A stretch of 64,000 nucleotides of DNA, taken from Campylobacter concisus (lineage in GTDB: Bacteria > Campylobacterota > Campylobacteria > Campylobacterales > Campylobacteraceae). The notes below the pieces were generated by a model. It saw nothing but the letters and a program-made list of their open reading frames with translations. It was not told the origin of the DNA and did not search any database. Each line of letters starts with the position of its first letter. Position 1 is the stretch's first letter. The stretch spans positions 186,001 to 250,000 of the forward strand of contig NZ_PIRO01000001.1 in assembly GCF_003048905.1 (NCBI RefSeq), given 5' to 3'. Of this stretch, positions 26,029 to 34,380 are shown one piece after another. The translations under genes were made by a program, and so were the position numbers.

Positions 26029-27300
26029 ATGAGGCAAGAAACCGCTGCGATCCACGTAGGCTACGATACAAACGAGGGCTTTGGCACGATGGCTGTGCCT
26101 ATTTTTCAAAGCACAGCTTATGACTTCGGAAGTGCCGAGACAGCAGCTGCTAGGTTTGATCTAAAAGATAACGGCTACATCTACACAAGACTTAGCAACC
26201 CAACGACAGATATCTTTGAAAAAAGAGTCGCTGCACTTGAGGGCGGAGCCGCTGCGATAGCGACTGCAAGCGGTCAGTCAGCTTTGTTTTACAGCATCAT
26301 AAATTTAGCCAAAGCAGGCGATAACATTATCATTGCCAAAAAAATTTATGGCGGCACGACGGTGCTTTTTACGCACACGCTAAAGAGATTTGGCATAGAG
26401 GCCAGAGTCTTTGACAGCGACACGGCTGATGATCTGGAGGACTTGATAGATGATAAAACGAGGGCTATATTTTTTGAAACGCTCTCAAATCCGCAAATTT
26501 CTATCCCAAATATAGAAAAAATCGTAGAAATCGCAAACAAATATGGCATCATCAGCATCACCGATAACACCGTGCCAACGCCTATCATCTTTCAGCCACT
26601 TCGCCACGGTGTCGATGTTTGTGTGCATAGTGCTAGCAAATATATGAGCGGTCAGGGTCTTAGCCTAGCAGGTGTTGTTGTAAGCGCAAATCACCTAAAC
26701 GAAAAGCTAAAAGGCAACAAGAGATATGAGCACTTTAACGTCCCAGACGCGAGCTATCACGACATCGTATATGCTGATATGACGGATCGTTTTGACATCT
26801 ACACGCTAAGAATGAGGCTTGCCATCGTGCGCGACATCGGCGCTGTGATATCTCCGTTTAACTCTTGGCAGCTCATACAAGGACTTGAAACGCTTGCTGT
26901 TAGGGTTGAGAGACACTCGCAAAACGCCCTAAAAGTGGCTAAATTTCTAAACTCTCACAAACATATAAAAAGTGTGGCATACCCAGGGCTTGCCGACAAC
27001 GTAGATCACGCAAAGGCACAAAAATACTTTAAAGACGGTATGGCAAATGGACTATTTTGCTTTGAGACTGATAGCTTTGAGCGCGCAAAAAAGATGCTAG
27101 AGCGCGTAAAACTCTTTAAGATCGTGGTAAATATCGGCGATACAAAGTCACTCATCACGCATCCAGCCTCGACAACTCACCAGCAACTAAGCAGCGAAGA
27201 GCTTATAAAAGCTGGCATCACAAAAGAGCTAATAAGAGTTAGCATAGGCCTTGAAAATGCTGAGGATCTAATAGCCGATCTAGCCCAAGCCTTAGAATAA
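26029..27300 (+). CDS. metY: O-acetylhomoserine sulfhydrylase (aminocarboxypropyltransferase)
   Basis: PLP enzyme converting O-acetylhomoserine plus sulfide to homocysteine for methionine synthesis. The 423 residues match the MetY branch of the Cys/Met PLP family. Visible are the N-terminal AIHVGYDTN, the YTRLSNPTTDIFEKR segment (about 52-66), ASGQSALFYSI, and PLP lysine K204 in HSASKYMSGQGLS. The ending NAEDLIADLAQAL is also typical. It is monocistronic with a clear -10 and a terminator. No metX is adjacent. Confidence 0.93.
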   Translation: MRQETAAIHVGYDTNEGFGTMAVPIFQSTAYDFGSAETAAARFDLKDNGYIYTRLSNPTTDIFEKRVAALEGGAAAIATASGQSALFYSIINLAKAGDNIIIAKKIYGGTTVLFTHTLKRFGIEARVFDSDTADDLEDLIDDKTRAIFFETLSNPQISIPNIEKIVEIANKYGIISITDNTVPTPIIFQPLRHGVDVCVHSASKYMSGQGLSLAGVVVSANHLNEKLKGNKRYEHFNVPDASYHDIVYADMTDRFDIYTLRMRLAIVRDIGAVISPFNSWQLIQGLETLAVRVERHSQNALKVAKFLNSHKHIKSVAYPGLADNVDHAKAQKYFKDGMANGLFCFETDSFERAKKMLERVKLFKIVVNIGDTKSLITHPASTTHQQLSSEELIKAGITKELIRVSIGLENAEDLIADLAQALE

Positions 27301-27302
27301 TC

Positions 27303-27333
27303 AAATTTCTAGCTCATTTTGGGCTAGAAATTT
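27303..27333 (+). terminator. Terminator hairpin of metY
   Basis: AAATTTCTAGC (27303-27313), 9-base loop, GCTAGAAATTT (27323-27333): an 11-bp stem starting 3 bases after the stop. The remaining gap to 27595 is AT-rich and shows no convincing gene; a 14-codon ORF at 27571 has no good ribosome binding site. Confidence 0.65.
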
Positions 27334-27595
27334 AACTCAACTTTTAAACCTTCTGTACGCTTTTGATCAAAATAATAAATCAATGTAAATTTTCTCATAT
27401 ACTTAAAATGGGCCACACCGTATATGTTTTGTCTAAAGCCAACTAAATTTTAAAAATTTACAAGCGAGCATATCACGGCTCTAAATTTAGTGCTAAACGA
27501 AGTGTAGCCTAAATTTAGTAGTCTGCTAAGGCGAGTGAGTAAAGTTTTAAAATTTACAAAGAGAAATAAAATGTGGCAATTTTTATCAAAAATTT

Positions 27596-29038
27596 TTAAT
27601 AAGTCAAATACTTAATCGTATCTTGATAAAGCACTTGATTTTCGCATTGTATCAGTAACAGGTCATTTTCTTCAAAGATTGTTGAGCCAGTCGGCTTTTG
27701 ATACTCGTTTTTACGCTTTATTAGGATGATTAAAAACTCAGTTGGAAGCTCAAGCTGAGCCAAATCTTTGCCAATTAGTTTTGAACCATAGTGAATGGTA
27801 TGCTGACGAAGTGTGTAGCTTAAGATAGGAGAGTTTTCTACTGCCTTAACATCCTCTTGCTCGCTCTCTTTGACTTTAAATTTATCAGCTGCAAAGCCAA
27901 GTGACATACCTTGTATCAAAATAGAAATCAAAACCATAAAAAATATAATGTTAAAAATCATATCCGCATCACGTACGCCATCGACATAAACATAGGTAGC
28001 TAGCACAACTGGCACAACGCCTCTTAGCCCAACCCAAGAGATAAAAATTTGCTCATTTATCTTAAATTTTGAAAATGCAAGCGATGCAAAAACACCAAGT
28101 GGCCTTGCAAAAAACATAAGCCATAAGGCCAAAACAAGCGCCATTAGTGCCGTTGCTGGAAGCTCGGAAGGATTTACCAAAAGACCAAGCGTCAAAAAGA
28201 CAACTATCTGCATCGTCCAAGCGATACCGTCATGAAAACCGACCAAATTTTTCTTGTGAGAAAACTCTTTTTTATTTATAAAAATTCCAGCTATATAAAC
28301 AGCCAGGTAACCGTTGCCGCCAACCTTAAAGCAAAGTGTGTATAAAAGCAATATCCAAGCAATAGAAAAAACTGGATAAAGGCCCCAGCTTTTTAGGCGA
28401 AGTCTATTAAAGATAGCTGGCAAAGTTACGCCAAACAAATAGCCCATGGCAATACCTATACCAAACTGCTTAACAAGCGTAATAGCCCACTCAGATGCTG
28501 TCGGTGTACTATTTAGCGAGATCATTTGAATAATGGTCATAGTTAAAAATATCGCCATTGGATCGTTTGAGCCAGATTCTAACTCAAGCAATGGTGCAAT
28601 TCTATTTTTAAGTGAAATTTTCTTAGCTCTTAGTATGGCAAATACTGCTGCCGCATCTGTCGAAGAGATGATAGAACCTAGCAAAAATGCCTCTGCCCAA
28701 GTAAAATCAAGCAGATATTTTGCTACTGGAGCGATAGCTAGTGCGGTTAAAAAAACACCAAGTGTAGCAAGAGCCAAACCTCTACCAAAAATCGGCTTAA
28801 TCGATACAAAATCAGTATCTAGCCCACCAGCATAAAGTATAAATATGAGTGCTAGCATGCCAACATTTTGAGCGATTACTTGGTCATCAAAATTTACGCC
28901 AAGCAGCCCGTCTGAGCCAGCCAGCATACCAACACCTAAAAATATTATTAAAGATGGAATTCCAAATTTATCAGAGATCTTACTTAAAAGAATGCTAGTT
29001 ATAAGCAAAACTGCAAAAAATAGTAGTAAATTCTCCAA
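27596..29038 (-). CDS. Potassium/proton antiporter (CPA1, CvrA/NhaP2-like)
   Basis: Cation:proton antiporter of the inner membrane. The 480 residues have about twelve membrane helices (1-385), with the ion-binding GSIISSTDAAAVFAIL (about 141-156) and ELESGSNDPMAIFLT (about 168-182) signatures of CPA1 members. A C-terminal TrkA-C/RCK-C domain (about 405-480) is where regulatory ligands bind. This combination is typical of K+/H+ antiporters related to CvrA/NhaP2; Na+ use cannot be excluded. It is the last gene in the cprR-cprS-145aa-antiporter run, 20 bases after its neighbour. Confidence 0.85.
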   Translation of the reverse strand: MENLLLFFAVLLITSILLSKISDKFGIPSLIIFLGVGMLAGSDGLLGVNFDDQVIAQNVGMLALIFILYAGGLDTDFVSIKPIFGRGLALATLGVFLTALAIAPVAKYLLDFTWAEAFLLGSIISSTDAAAVFAILRAKKISLKNRIAPLLELESGSNDPMAIFLTMTIIQMISLNSTPTASEWAITLVKQFGIGIAMGYLFGVTLPAIFNRLRLKSWGLYPVFSIAWILLLYTLCFKVGGNGYLAVYIAGIFINKKEFSHKKNLVGFHDGIAWTMQIVVFLTLGLLVNPSELPATALMALVLALWLMFFARPLGVFASLAFSKFKINEQIFISWVGLRGVVPVVLATYVYVDGVRDADMIFNIIFFMVLISILIQGMSLGFAADKFKVKESEQEDVKAVENSPILSYTLRQHTIHYGSKLIGKDLAQLELPTEFLIILIKRKNEYQKPTGSTIFEENDLLLIQCENQVLYQDTIKYLTY

Positions 29039-29058
29039 TCCAACTCCACAATTTTATA

Positions 29059-29496
29059 TTAAATCATGCTTTCAAAAGCTTCAAATTTTTCTTGATTTGA
29101 AAGCATTTCAAGCAATACACCGTAGTTATCTTTTATCTCATCTTGAAGTTTAGTAGTAAGCTCTTTAGCATTTCTTCCATCTTTTGGATAGCTTACAATC
29201 AAATCAATTGGCTCAGCGTTTAAAAACTCCTGAATACCTGATAATAGTTCGCTAGCTCCTCTTTCATTTGTTCCATGAAGCACGACCACATAATGTTCAT
29301 TCTCTCTTACAACGACGTCAGTTTGTCTTAAAAATTTTTCAAATAGTTCACTATACTCTTTAGTGCTTGGCAAAGAAAAATATATCAAAGATAAATTTTT
29401 TGCATAATCTTTTACATTTTTATAACGATTTATAAAAGCTATTTCAAGATCTATTATTGATAAAATATCAACTGGTGAGAAAATTTTTGCTGCCAT
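29059..29496 (-). CDS. Small protein resembling a degenerate GGDEF domain
   Basis: A 145-residue soluble protein. The order of elements follows the GGDEF fold: an N-terminal helix with DLEIAFINRYK, then LRQTDVVVRENEHYVVVLHGTN (about 74-95, at the place of RxxDxxxRxGGDEFxxLLP), a helix ELLSGIQEFL, and IVSYPKDGRNAKELTTKLQDEI. The catalytic GGDEF is replaced by ENEHY, so no diguanylate cyclase activity is expected. It lies between cprS and an antiporter on the same strand and may be a partner in that signalling unit. Homology is inferred from pattern only. Confidence 0.55.
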   Translation of the reverse strand: MAAKIFSPVDILSIIDLEIAFINRYKNVKDYAKNLSLIYFSLPSTKEYSELFEKFLRQTDVVVRENEHYVVVLHGTNERGASELLSGIQEFLNAEPIDLIVSYPKDGRNAKELTTKLQDEIKDNYGVLLEMLSNQEKFEAFESMI

Positions 29497-29527
29497 TTTT
29501 AGCCCTCTTTTGTTTATTATGTTTTAT

Positions 29528-30769
29528 TTAAGTCACTATTATATCTTGTAAATTTTCAAAAACAAAGACATTCATTCCGTTTTTATATTCGTATCTAAAT
29601 TTGAGTCCATGAGCATCAAGTATATTGCTAACTATATATAAGCCTAGTCCAAAACTCTTTTGCGTATCCTCTCCTTTGATAAATGGCTGGATATAAAAGT
29701 CAAGATCATTTTTTAGCTTCTCACCTTGGGTTATAAATTTCATATGATCCTTGCTAACAACGATATTTACATGCTTATCAGTTGAGTACTTTATACCATT
29801 ATCTATCATATTTTTTATAGCAACTGAAAATAGCTTGAAATCAACAAGCACCCTAACCTCATCAAGCTCACTGATACCAACACACTCTTTTTCAACCATG
29901 GCTATATCGATTGCCTCATCGATAAGATCCCTCATAAAACATGGCGTTTTATTACTAAGTCCTATTTTTGATGTTATCTGCTCTATCGCTGCAAGTTCGT
30001 TTATCAAATTTTCAAGCTTGTGAAAGACAGAGATCAGCCTCTCTTGATTTTTACTTTTTTCTATCATTTGAGCGGCTATTAGACCTTTTGTGATAGGAGT
30101 TTTTAGCTCGTGCATTATATTTCTTAAGAAAAGGTGCCTTGAGTCATTAAGCGCCTTGATCTGACAAACCGCCTCATAAAATGCCTCTGAAACTTCAGAA
30201 ATTTCATCCTTGCCATTGCCGACATTTTGTACGCCATCAAGCTCGCCATTTGCAAATTTCACAATCTGACGCTTTAGCTTTCTAAGTGGTTTTATCTTAT
30301 ATATGACAAAAATGTAAGCACCTAGCAAAATGACCGCAACCACCAGAAAAACAGCCTTTATCACCTCGTATCTATAAGGCTGAAATTCCTTATCCATTAA
30401 AAGTTTTAGCTCGTCTAAATGCTCAATCCTTAAGTAATGATGCTTGTCATAAAGCAAGATCGCACTTGAACCTAGATCGCTTGAAATTTCTTCTAAAACG
30501 GCTGCATTTTTTAAAATTTCTTCTTTTTCGTTTTTAGCTGTGATCTCTGGCATATCGATGTTTGAGAGCTGACGGTCATACTGAGCTTTATTTATGATGC
30601 CACCCATATAAAATAAATTTGTCCTAGCAACGTTTGAGTATTTGTTATTTAGCTCTCTTGTATAGTTTTGCTTATCAAAGCCCATGAGCCATAAAAAAGC
30701 TAGAAATATCGAAACGAGAGCAAGGGCAAAGATAAAAGTTATGGTTATAAAAATAGACGATCTTGGCAT
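29528..30769 (-). CDS. cprS: CprS-like sensor histidine kinase
   Basis: Membrane kinase partner of CprR. By synteny with htrA and sequence type it matches C. jejuni CprS, which influences biofilm formation, envelope and stress tolerance. It has 413 residues, with membrane helices at about 8-30 and 138-158 flanking a short periplasmic sensor, then HAMP (about 160-205). HisKA carries the phospho-His near residue 220 (IMHELKTPITKG), and the ATPase has GEDTQKSFGLGLYIV. ATG 30769 overlaps the cprR stop in TGATG; a TTG three bases earlier is less likely. Confidence 0.85.
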   Translation of the reverse strand: MPRSSIFITITFIFALALVSIFLAFLWLMGFDKQNYTRELNNKYSNVARTNLFYMGGIINKAQYDRQLSNIDMPEITAKNEKEEILKNAAVLEEISSDLGSSAILLYDKHHYLRIEHLDELKLLMDKEFQPYRYEVIKAVFLVVAVILLGAYIFVIYKIKPLRKLKRQIVKFANGELDGVQNVGNGKDEISEVSEAFYEAVCQIKALNDSRHLFLRNIMHELKTPITKGLIAAQMIEKSKNQERLISVFHKLENLINELAAIEQITSKIGLSNKTPCFMRDLIDEAIDIAMVEKECVGISELDEVRVLVDFKLFSVAIKNMIDNGIKYSTDKHVNIVVSKDHMKFITQGEKLKNDLDFYIQPFIKGEDTQKSFGLGLYIVSNILDAHGLKFRYEYKNGMNVFVFENLQDIIVT

Positions 30770-31446
30770 CAAAGAACCAATTTATAGCCGATACCACGGA
30801 TAGCGTGTATGTATTTTGGCTCTTTTGGATTTTCATTTAGTTTTTGGCGAATTCTGCCGATGATGACGTCAATACTTTTGTTTGAGCTATCCTCGTTTAT
30901 GCTCTCGCAGTTATAGATAAGCTCCTCTCTAGTAACCGCTCCGCCCTCTTTTAAAAGTAGATATTTTAAGATATCGTATTCTGCGGCAGTTAAATTTAGT
31001 ACGTTTCCTTTAAATAAAATTTCATGTTCAAATTCTTTTAGAACCAGGTCTTTATTTAAATTTCTCGCTTCATTTGCTGGGGTGATACTCTGCCTTCTTA
31101 GATGACTTTTGATACGAGCCAAAAGCTCTTGTGGGTCATATGGCTTTGGCAAATAATCATCCGCTCCGTTATCAAGAGCATTTACCTTATCCGTTATATC
31201 ATGTCTTGCACTTGATATGATAATAGGAATATTGTGATTTTTCCTGATCTCTTTACAAACTTCTAATCCATCCATACCAGGCAATGTAAGATCTAGTATC
31301 ACTAGGTCAAATTTACTTGTATTTAGCGTAGATAGTCCGATATATGGCTCTTCAGCAGTTACTACTTCAATATCGTAGTTTTCTAGATATTCAGTTAAAA
31401 TTTCAGCAAGCTCCATATCATCTTCTATCATTAAAATTCTAGTCAT
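30769..31446 (-). CDS. cprR: CprR-like OmpR-family response regulator
   Basis: Response regulator of 225 residues. The receiver domain has D9/D10, phosphoacceptor D52 (LVILDLTLPGMDG) and K101 in PKPYDP. The winged helix (about 130-225) ends IRGIGYKLVL. Position next to htrA and an adjacent coupled kinase match C. jejuni cprRS, where cprR is reported essential. Its own promoter is visible upstream (TATAAT on this strand at 31478-31483). The unit continues into cprS, a GGDEF-like protein and an antiporter, so its regulon may include ion homeostasis. Confidence 0.88.
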   Translation of the reverse strand: MTRILMIEDDMELAEILTEYLENYDIEVVTAEEPYIGLSTLNTSKFDLVILDLTLPGMDGLEVCKEIRKNHNIPIIISSARHDITDKVNALDNGADDYLPKPYDPQELLARIKSHLRRQSITPANEARNLNKDLVLKEFEHEILFKGNVLNLTAAEYDILKYLLLKEGGAVTREELIYNCESINEDSSNKSIDVIIGRIRQKLNENPKEPKYIHAIRGIGYKLVL

Positions 31447-31477
31447 GATCTTTCCTGTTGTAAATTTATTTTTAAGG

Positions 31478-31483
31478 ATTATA
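31478..31483 (-). promoter_or_regulatory. -10 box of cprR
   Basis: TATAAT on the minus strand (ATTATA on plus), about 32 bases before the cprR ATG at 31446, in the gap after htrA. Confidence 0.5.
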
Positions 31484-31515
31484 GCAGATTAAGATTTTAA
31501 AAATTTAAAAGGGTT

Positions 31516-31537
31516 AAGAGCTGAAATTTCAGCTCTT
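31516..31537 (-). terminator. Terminator hairpin after htrA
   Basis: Perfect 22-base palindrome: AAGAGCTGAAA and its complement, starting 6 bases past the htrA stop. The following bases on the minus strand are AACCCTTTTAAATTTT, moderately T-rich. It separates htrA from cprR. Confidence 0.6.
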
Positions 31538-31543
31538 GGATGA

Positions 31544-32947
31544 TTATTTTATAACAAGGCCTTGTATGATACCACCGCGATTTATCCACACTAGTGTCTT
31601 TTTACCTTTTGTATTTTTGATTGTATTTGCAAATGTTTGAAGATCTTTTATACTCTCTTCGCCAACTTGAACGATCACATCGCCTCTTTCAAAGCCAAAG
31701 TCTTCAGCTTTTGAGCCTGATTTCACATCAGTTACTAGCACACCTTGAGTATCTGGACTGATTTTGTATTTATATCTTATCTCATCGCTTAGATTGCTAA
31801 CGCTAAGTCCTTCGATGATAATGCTTTTTGCTATGTCTTTTGAATTGTGATCAGCGTTTGCAAGCTTGATTTTTGCATTCATTATTTTATTTGATCGCTC
31901 GTAAGTTATATCAACGCTGCTATTTGGAGTTAGTGAGCCAATGAAATTTTTAAGATCATTTGCATTTTTGATAGCTTTATCATTAGCTGATATAACCAAA
32001 TCGCCTCTTTTTAGTCCAGCCTCATCTGCTGGCATGCCTTGCTCTACGCCACTTATTAAAGCACCTTCTTTATTTGTGTAAAGCTCTTTTTGCTCATCAG
32101 TTAAATTTGCAATCGTAACGCCGATAAAGCCACGCTCGATCTTGCCGTCAGTTATCAGCTTTTTAGCGATATCTTTTACCATATTTGATGGGATCGCAAA
32201 GCCAATGCCGTTATTGCCACCACTTTTTGAAAGTATGGCCGAGTTTATTCCAACCAAATAGCCCCTGCTATCAACTAAAGCTCCACCTGAATTTCCTGGG
32301 TTTATCGAAGCATCTGTTTGGATGAAATTTTCATATTGATTAAGCCCGATATTATCTTTATTTAGCCCTGAAATGATACCTTGAGTGATACTTTCACCAA
32401 CGCCAAATGGATTACCTATTGCAAATACGACGTCTGCATCAAGCAGCTTTGATGAGTCTGCAAAAGTGATCGCATTTAGTCCGTTTGCTTCTATCTTTAC
32501 GACGGCTAGATCGGTTTTTGGATCACTTCCTATTAGTTTGGCTTTATACTCTTTGCCGCCATTTGCAAGAGTTACGACTATTTGATCGCTATCTTCTATA
32601 ACGTGGTTATTTGTAACGATATATCCATCATTTGAGATGATAACACCAGAGCCAAGTGAAGTAGTTTTTTCTTTTTCTTTTGGTTTTGCAAAGTTAAATC
32701 CAAAAAATTCATTGAAGAAAGGGTCGTTAAACATCTGCTCAATGCCAGCATTATTTACCGTTTTTGTAGTTGAGATATTTACAACTGAAAGCTTTGCCTG
32801 AGCGATCGAGTCATAATAAGAAAGTACGCTATTTTTATCGCTAAGTGGTGAGACTCTCGTGATATTAGAGTTAGCTTCATTAAATTTAATATCAGCCCCC
32901 ACTAAAAAAGAAGCTGCTACTAATGAAATTAGCACAATCTTTTTCAT
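31544..32947 (-). CDS. htrA: Periplasmic serine protease/chaperone HtrA (DegP/DegQ family)
   Basis: Periplasmic protease-chaperone for misfolded envelope proteins; in C. jejuni and H. pylori it is also secreted and cleaves E-cadherin. A signal peptide (about 1-18) precedes the trypsin-like domain with catalytic triad H115 (VTNNHVIED), D146 (KTDLAVVK) and S220 (NPGNSGGALVD). Two PDZ domains follow (about 270-355 and 370-465). The 467 residues are full length. It is divergent from cbpA across 155 bases, with its own TATAAT on this strand at 32978-32983, and next to cprRS, which is suspected to influence it. Confidence 0.95.
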   Translation of the reverse strand: MKKIVLISLVAASFLVGADIKFNEANSNITRVSPLSDKNSVLSYYDSIAQAKLSVVNISTTKTVNNAGIEQMFNDPFFNEFFGFNFAKPKEKEKTTSLGSGVIISNDGYIVTNNHVIEDSDQIVVTLANGGKEYKAKLIGSDPKTDLAVVKIEANGLNAITFADSSKLLDADVVFAIGNPFGVGESITQGIISGLNKDNIGLNQYENFIQTDASINPGNSGGALVDSRGYLVGINSAILSKSGGNNGIGFAIPSNMVKDIAKKLITDGKIERGFIGVTIANLTDEQKELYTNKEGALISGVEQGMPADEAGLKRGDLVISANDKAIKNANDLKNFIGSLTPNSSVDITYERSNKIMNAKIKLANADHNSKDIAKSIIIEGLSVSNLSDEIRYKYKISPDTQGVLVTDVKSGSKAEDFGFERGDVIVQVGEESIKDLQTFANTIKNTKGKKTLVWINRGGIIQGLVIK

Positions 32948-32977
32948 TTTTTTCCTTTAAACTAAAAATTTTTGCAA

Positions 32978-32983
32978 ATTATA
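32978..32983 (-). promoter_or_regulatory. -10 box of htrA
   Basis: TATAAT on the minus strand, about 31 bases before the htrA ATG. AAAGGA just before the start codon is the ribosome binding site. Confidence 0.45.
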
Positions 32984-33039
32984 AATATAGTGAAAAAATA
33001 AAATCTTAACACTTTTTCTTGTTATTAAACAAAAATAAA

Positions 33040-33060
33040 CTTGACTTGCATAGACTAAAG
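33040..33060 (+). promoter_or_regulatory. HAIR element, HspR operator of cbpA-hspR
   Basis: CTTGACT (33040-33046), 7-base spacer, ACTAAAG (33054-33060). The HspR-associated inverted repeat is CTTGAGT-N7-ACTCAAG, so 12 of 14 positions match with exact spacing. It lies just upstream of the -10 TATAAT (33069-33074) of the cbpA-hspR-kefB unit. Repressor HspR is encoded two genes on, giving autoregulation as described for C. jejuni and H. pylori. Confidence 0.75.
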
Positions 33061-33068
33061 CTTTGTGA

Positions 33069-33074
33069 TATAAT
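33069..33074 (+). promoter_or_regulatory. -10 box of cbpA-hspR
   Basis: TATAAT with ribosome binding site AAGGAG at about 33092-33097 and ATG at 33103. The HAIR element ends 8 bases upstream, so bound HspR would cover the -35 region. Confidence 0.6.
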
Positions 33075-33102
33075 CCGTATCAAAAAAATATAAGGAGAAT
33101 AT

Positions 33103-33999
33103 ATGAGTGAAAGCTTATATGAGACTTTAGGGGTTTCAAAGGGTGCCTCAAGTGACGAGATAAAAAAAGCTTATAGAAAACTTGCCAGAAAATATCACCC
33201 AGATATCAACAAAGACCCTGGAGCAGAAGATAAATTTAAAGAGATAAATGCTGCTTATGAAATTTTAAGCGACGATAAAAAACGAGCTCAATACGACCAG
33301 TACGGCGATACTATGTTTGGCGGTCAAAATTTCCACGACTTTGCTAGTAGTTCAGCCGATATGGGCGATCTAAATGAAATTTTAAAGAATATCTTCTCAG
33401 GTGGCTTTGGCGGCGGTGGAGCTAAATTTAGCAGCGGATTTGGTAGTAATTTTGGAGGCTTTGACGGATTTAGTAGTGGTGGATTTGACTTTGGTGGAGC
33501 TGATCTAGACGTAAATGCAAAAATTTCTATACCATTTGACGTAGCTGTAACTGGTGGTGAACATAAGATAAATTTTAATGGCGAAAGCATTAAGATAAAA
33601 ATTCCAAGCGGCATAGAAGGCGGCGAGAAGCTTCGTGTAAAAGGCAAAGGCAAGAGTGCTGGTGGTCAAAAAGGCGACCTCATACTTGCCATTAGCGTTG
33701 AGCCAAGCGACGAATATGAAAGAGTCGGAGATGACCTTTATAAAGATATAGAAATTCCACTAAAAACTATGCTTTTTGGCGGAAAAGTCGATGTACATAC
33801 TTACAAAAAAGATGTCACGATTAAGATCGCTGAGAACTCAAAAACAGGCACAAAGATCCGTTTAAAAGGGTATGGCGTGCAAAACAGAAAGAGCGGAATT
33901 TATGGCGATCTTTACTTAAAAGCCAGGGTAAAACTTCCAAATATTAGTGAGCTTGATGAAGGCTTAGTAAAAGAGTTAAAAGAAAAATTACCGGAGTAA
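33103..33999 (+). CDS. cbpA: DnaJ-family co-chaperone CbpA
   Basis: Hsp40 that stimulates DnaK, of the CbpA (type II) class. The J domain (1-70) has the HPD motif H32-D34 in [10 protein letters not shown]. The Gly/Phe-rich linker (about 75-135) includes [10 protein letters not shown] and SSGGFDFGG. Two C-terminal substrate-binding beta domains follow (about 140-298). No zinc-finger cysteines are present, separating it from DnaJ. The 298 residues are normal. It is first gene of the HspR-controlled unit and 3 bases before hspR. Confidence 0.93.
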   Translation: MSESLYETLGVSKGASSDEIKKAYRKLARKYHPDINKDPGAEDKFKEINAAYEILSDDKKRAQYDQYGDTMFGGQNFHDFASSSADMGDLNEILKNIFSGGFGGGGAKFSSGFGSNFGGFDGFSSGGFDFGGADLDVNAKISIPFDVAVTGGEHKINFNGESIKIKIPSGIEGGEKLRVKGKGKSAGGQKGDLILAISVEPSDEYERVGDDLYKDIEIPLKTMLFGGKVDVHTYKKDVTIKIAENSKTGTKIRLKGYGVQNRKSGIYGDLYLKARVKLPNISELDEGLVKELKEKLPE

Positions 34000-34002
34000 A
34001 AA

Positions 34003-34377
34003 ATGCAAAATTATGAAGAACCACTTTTTTTAATAAGCGTTGTTGCAAAGGTTTTAAGCATACATCCACAAACTTTAAGACAGTATGAAAGAGAGGGACT
34101 TATCGAGCCATCAAGAACAGATGGCAAGATGAGGCTCTACTCACAAAAAGATGTTGATCGCGTAAAAACTATACTAAATTTAACCCGCGAACTAGGTGTA
34201 AATTTAGCCGGCGTTGATGTGATACTTCAGTTGAAAGAAAAAATTGACGATTTAGAATCAACTATTGATGAGCTAAATAAAAAATTGCACGAAGCTACCA
34301 ACCAAACTAGCACAAAAAGATCGCTTGTAAAAAGAAAAAGTAGCTTTGATCTTGTATTTTACGAAGGCAAAAAATAA
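34003..34377 (+). CDS. hspR: Heat-shock repressor HspR (MerR family)
   Basis: DNA-binding repressor of heat-shock genes, recognising HAIR sites. The 124 residues open with the MerR winged helix (about 8-75: FLISVVAKVLSIHPQTLRQYEREGLIEPSR, then RLYSQKDVDRVK). A coiled coil follows at about 75-105, with a basic tail ending RSLVKRKSSFDLVFYEGKK. It is placed between cbpA and kefB with 3-base gaps on each side, and the HAIR operator lies before cbpA. Confidence 0.92.
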   Translation: MQNYEEPLFLISVVAKVLSIHPQTLRQYEREGLIEPSRTDGKMRLYSQKDVDRVKTILNLTRELGVNLAGVDVILQLKEKIDDLESTIDELNKKLHEATNQTSTKRSLVKRKSSFDLVFYEGKK

Positions 34378-34380
34378 TAT

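Noticed and set aside
27334-27470. TTGAT...ATCAA near 27362 as an FNR site
   Set aside because: The half-sites are 11 bases apart rather than 4, and no gene starts downstream on that strand.
27571-27615. 14-codon plus-strand ORF (MWQFLSKIFNK) overlapping the antiporter stop
   Set aside because: Weak ribosome binding site, very short and overlapping another gene's end; no support.
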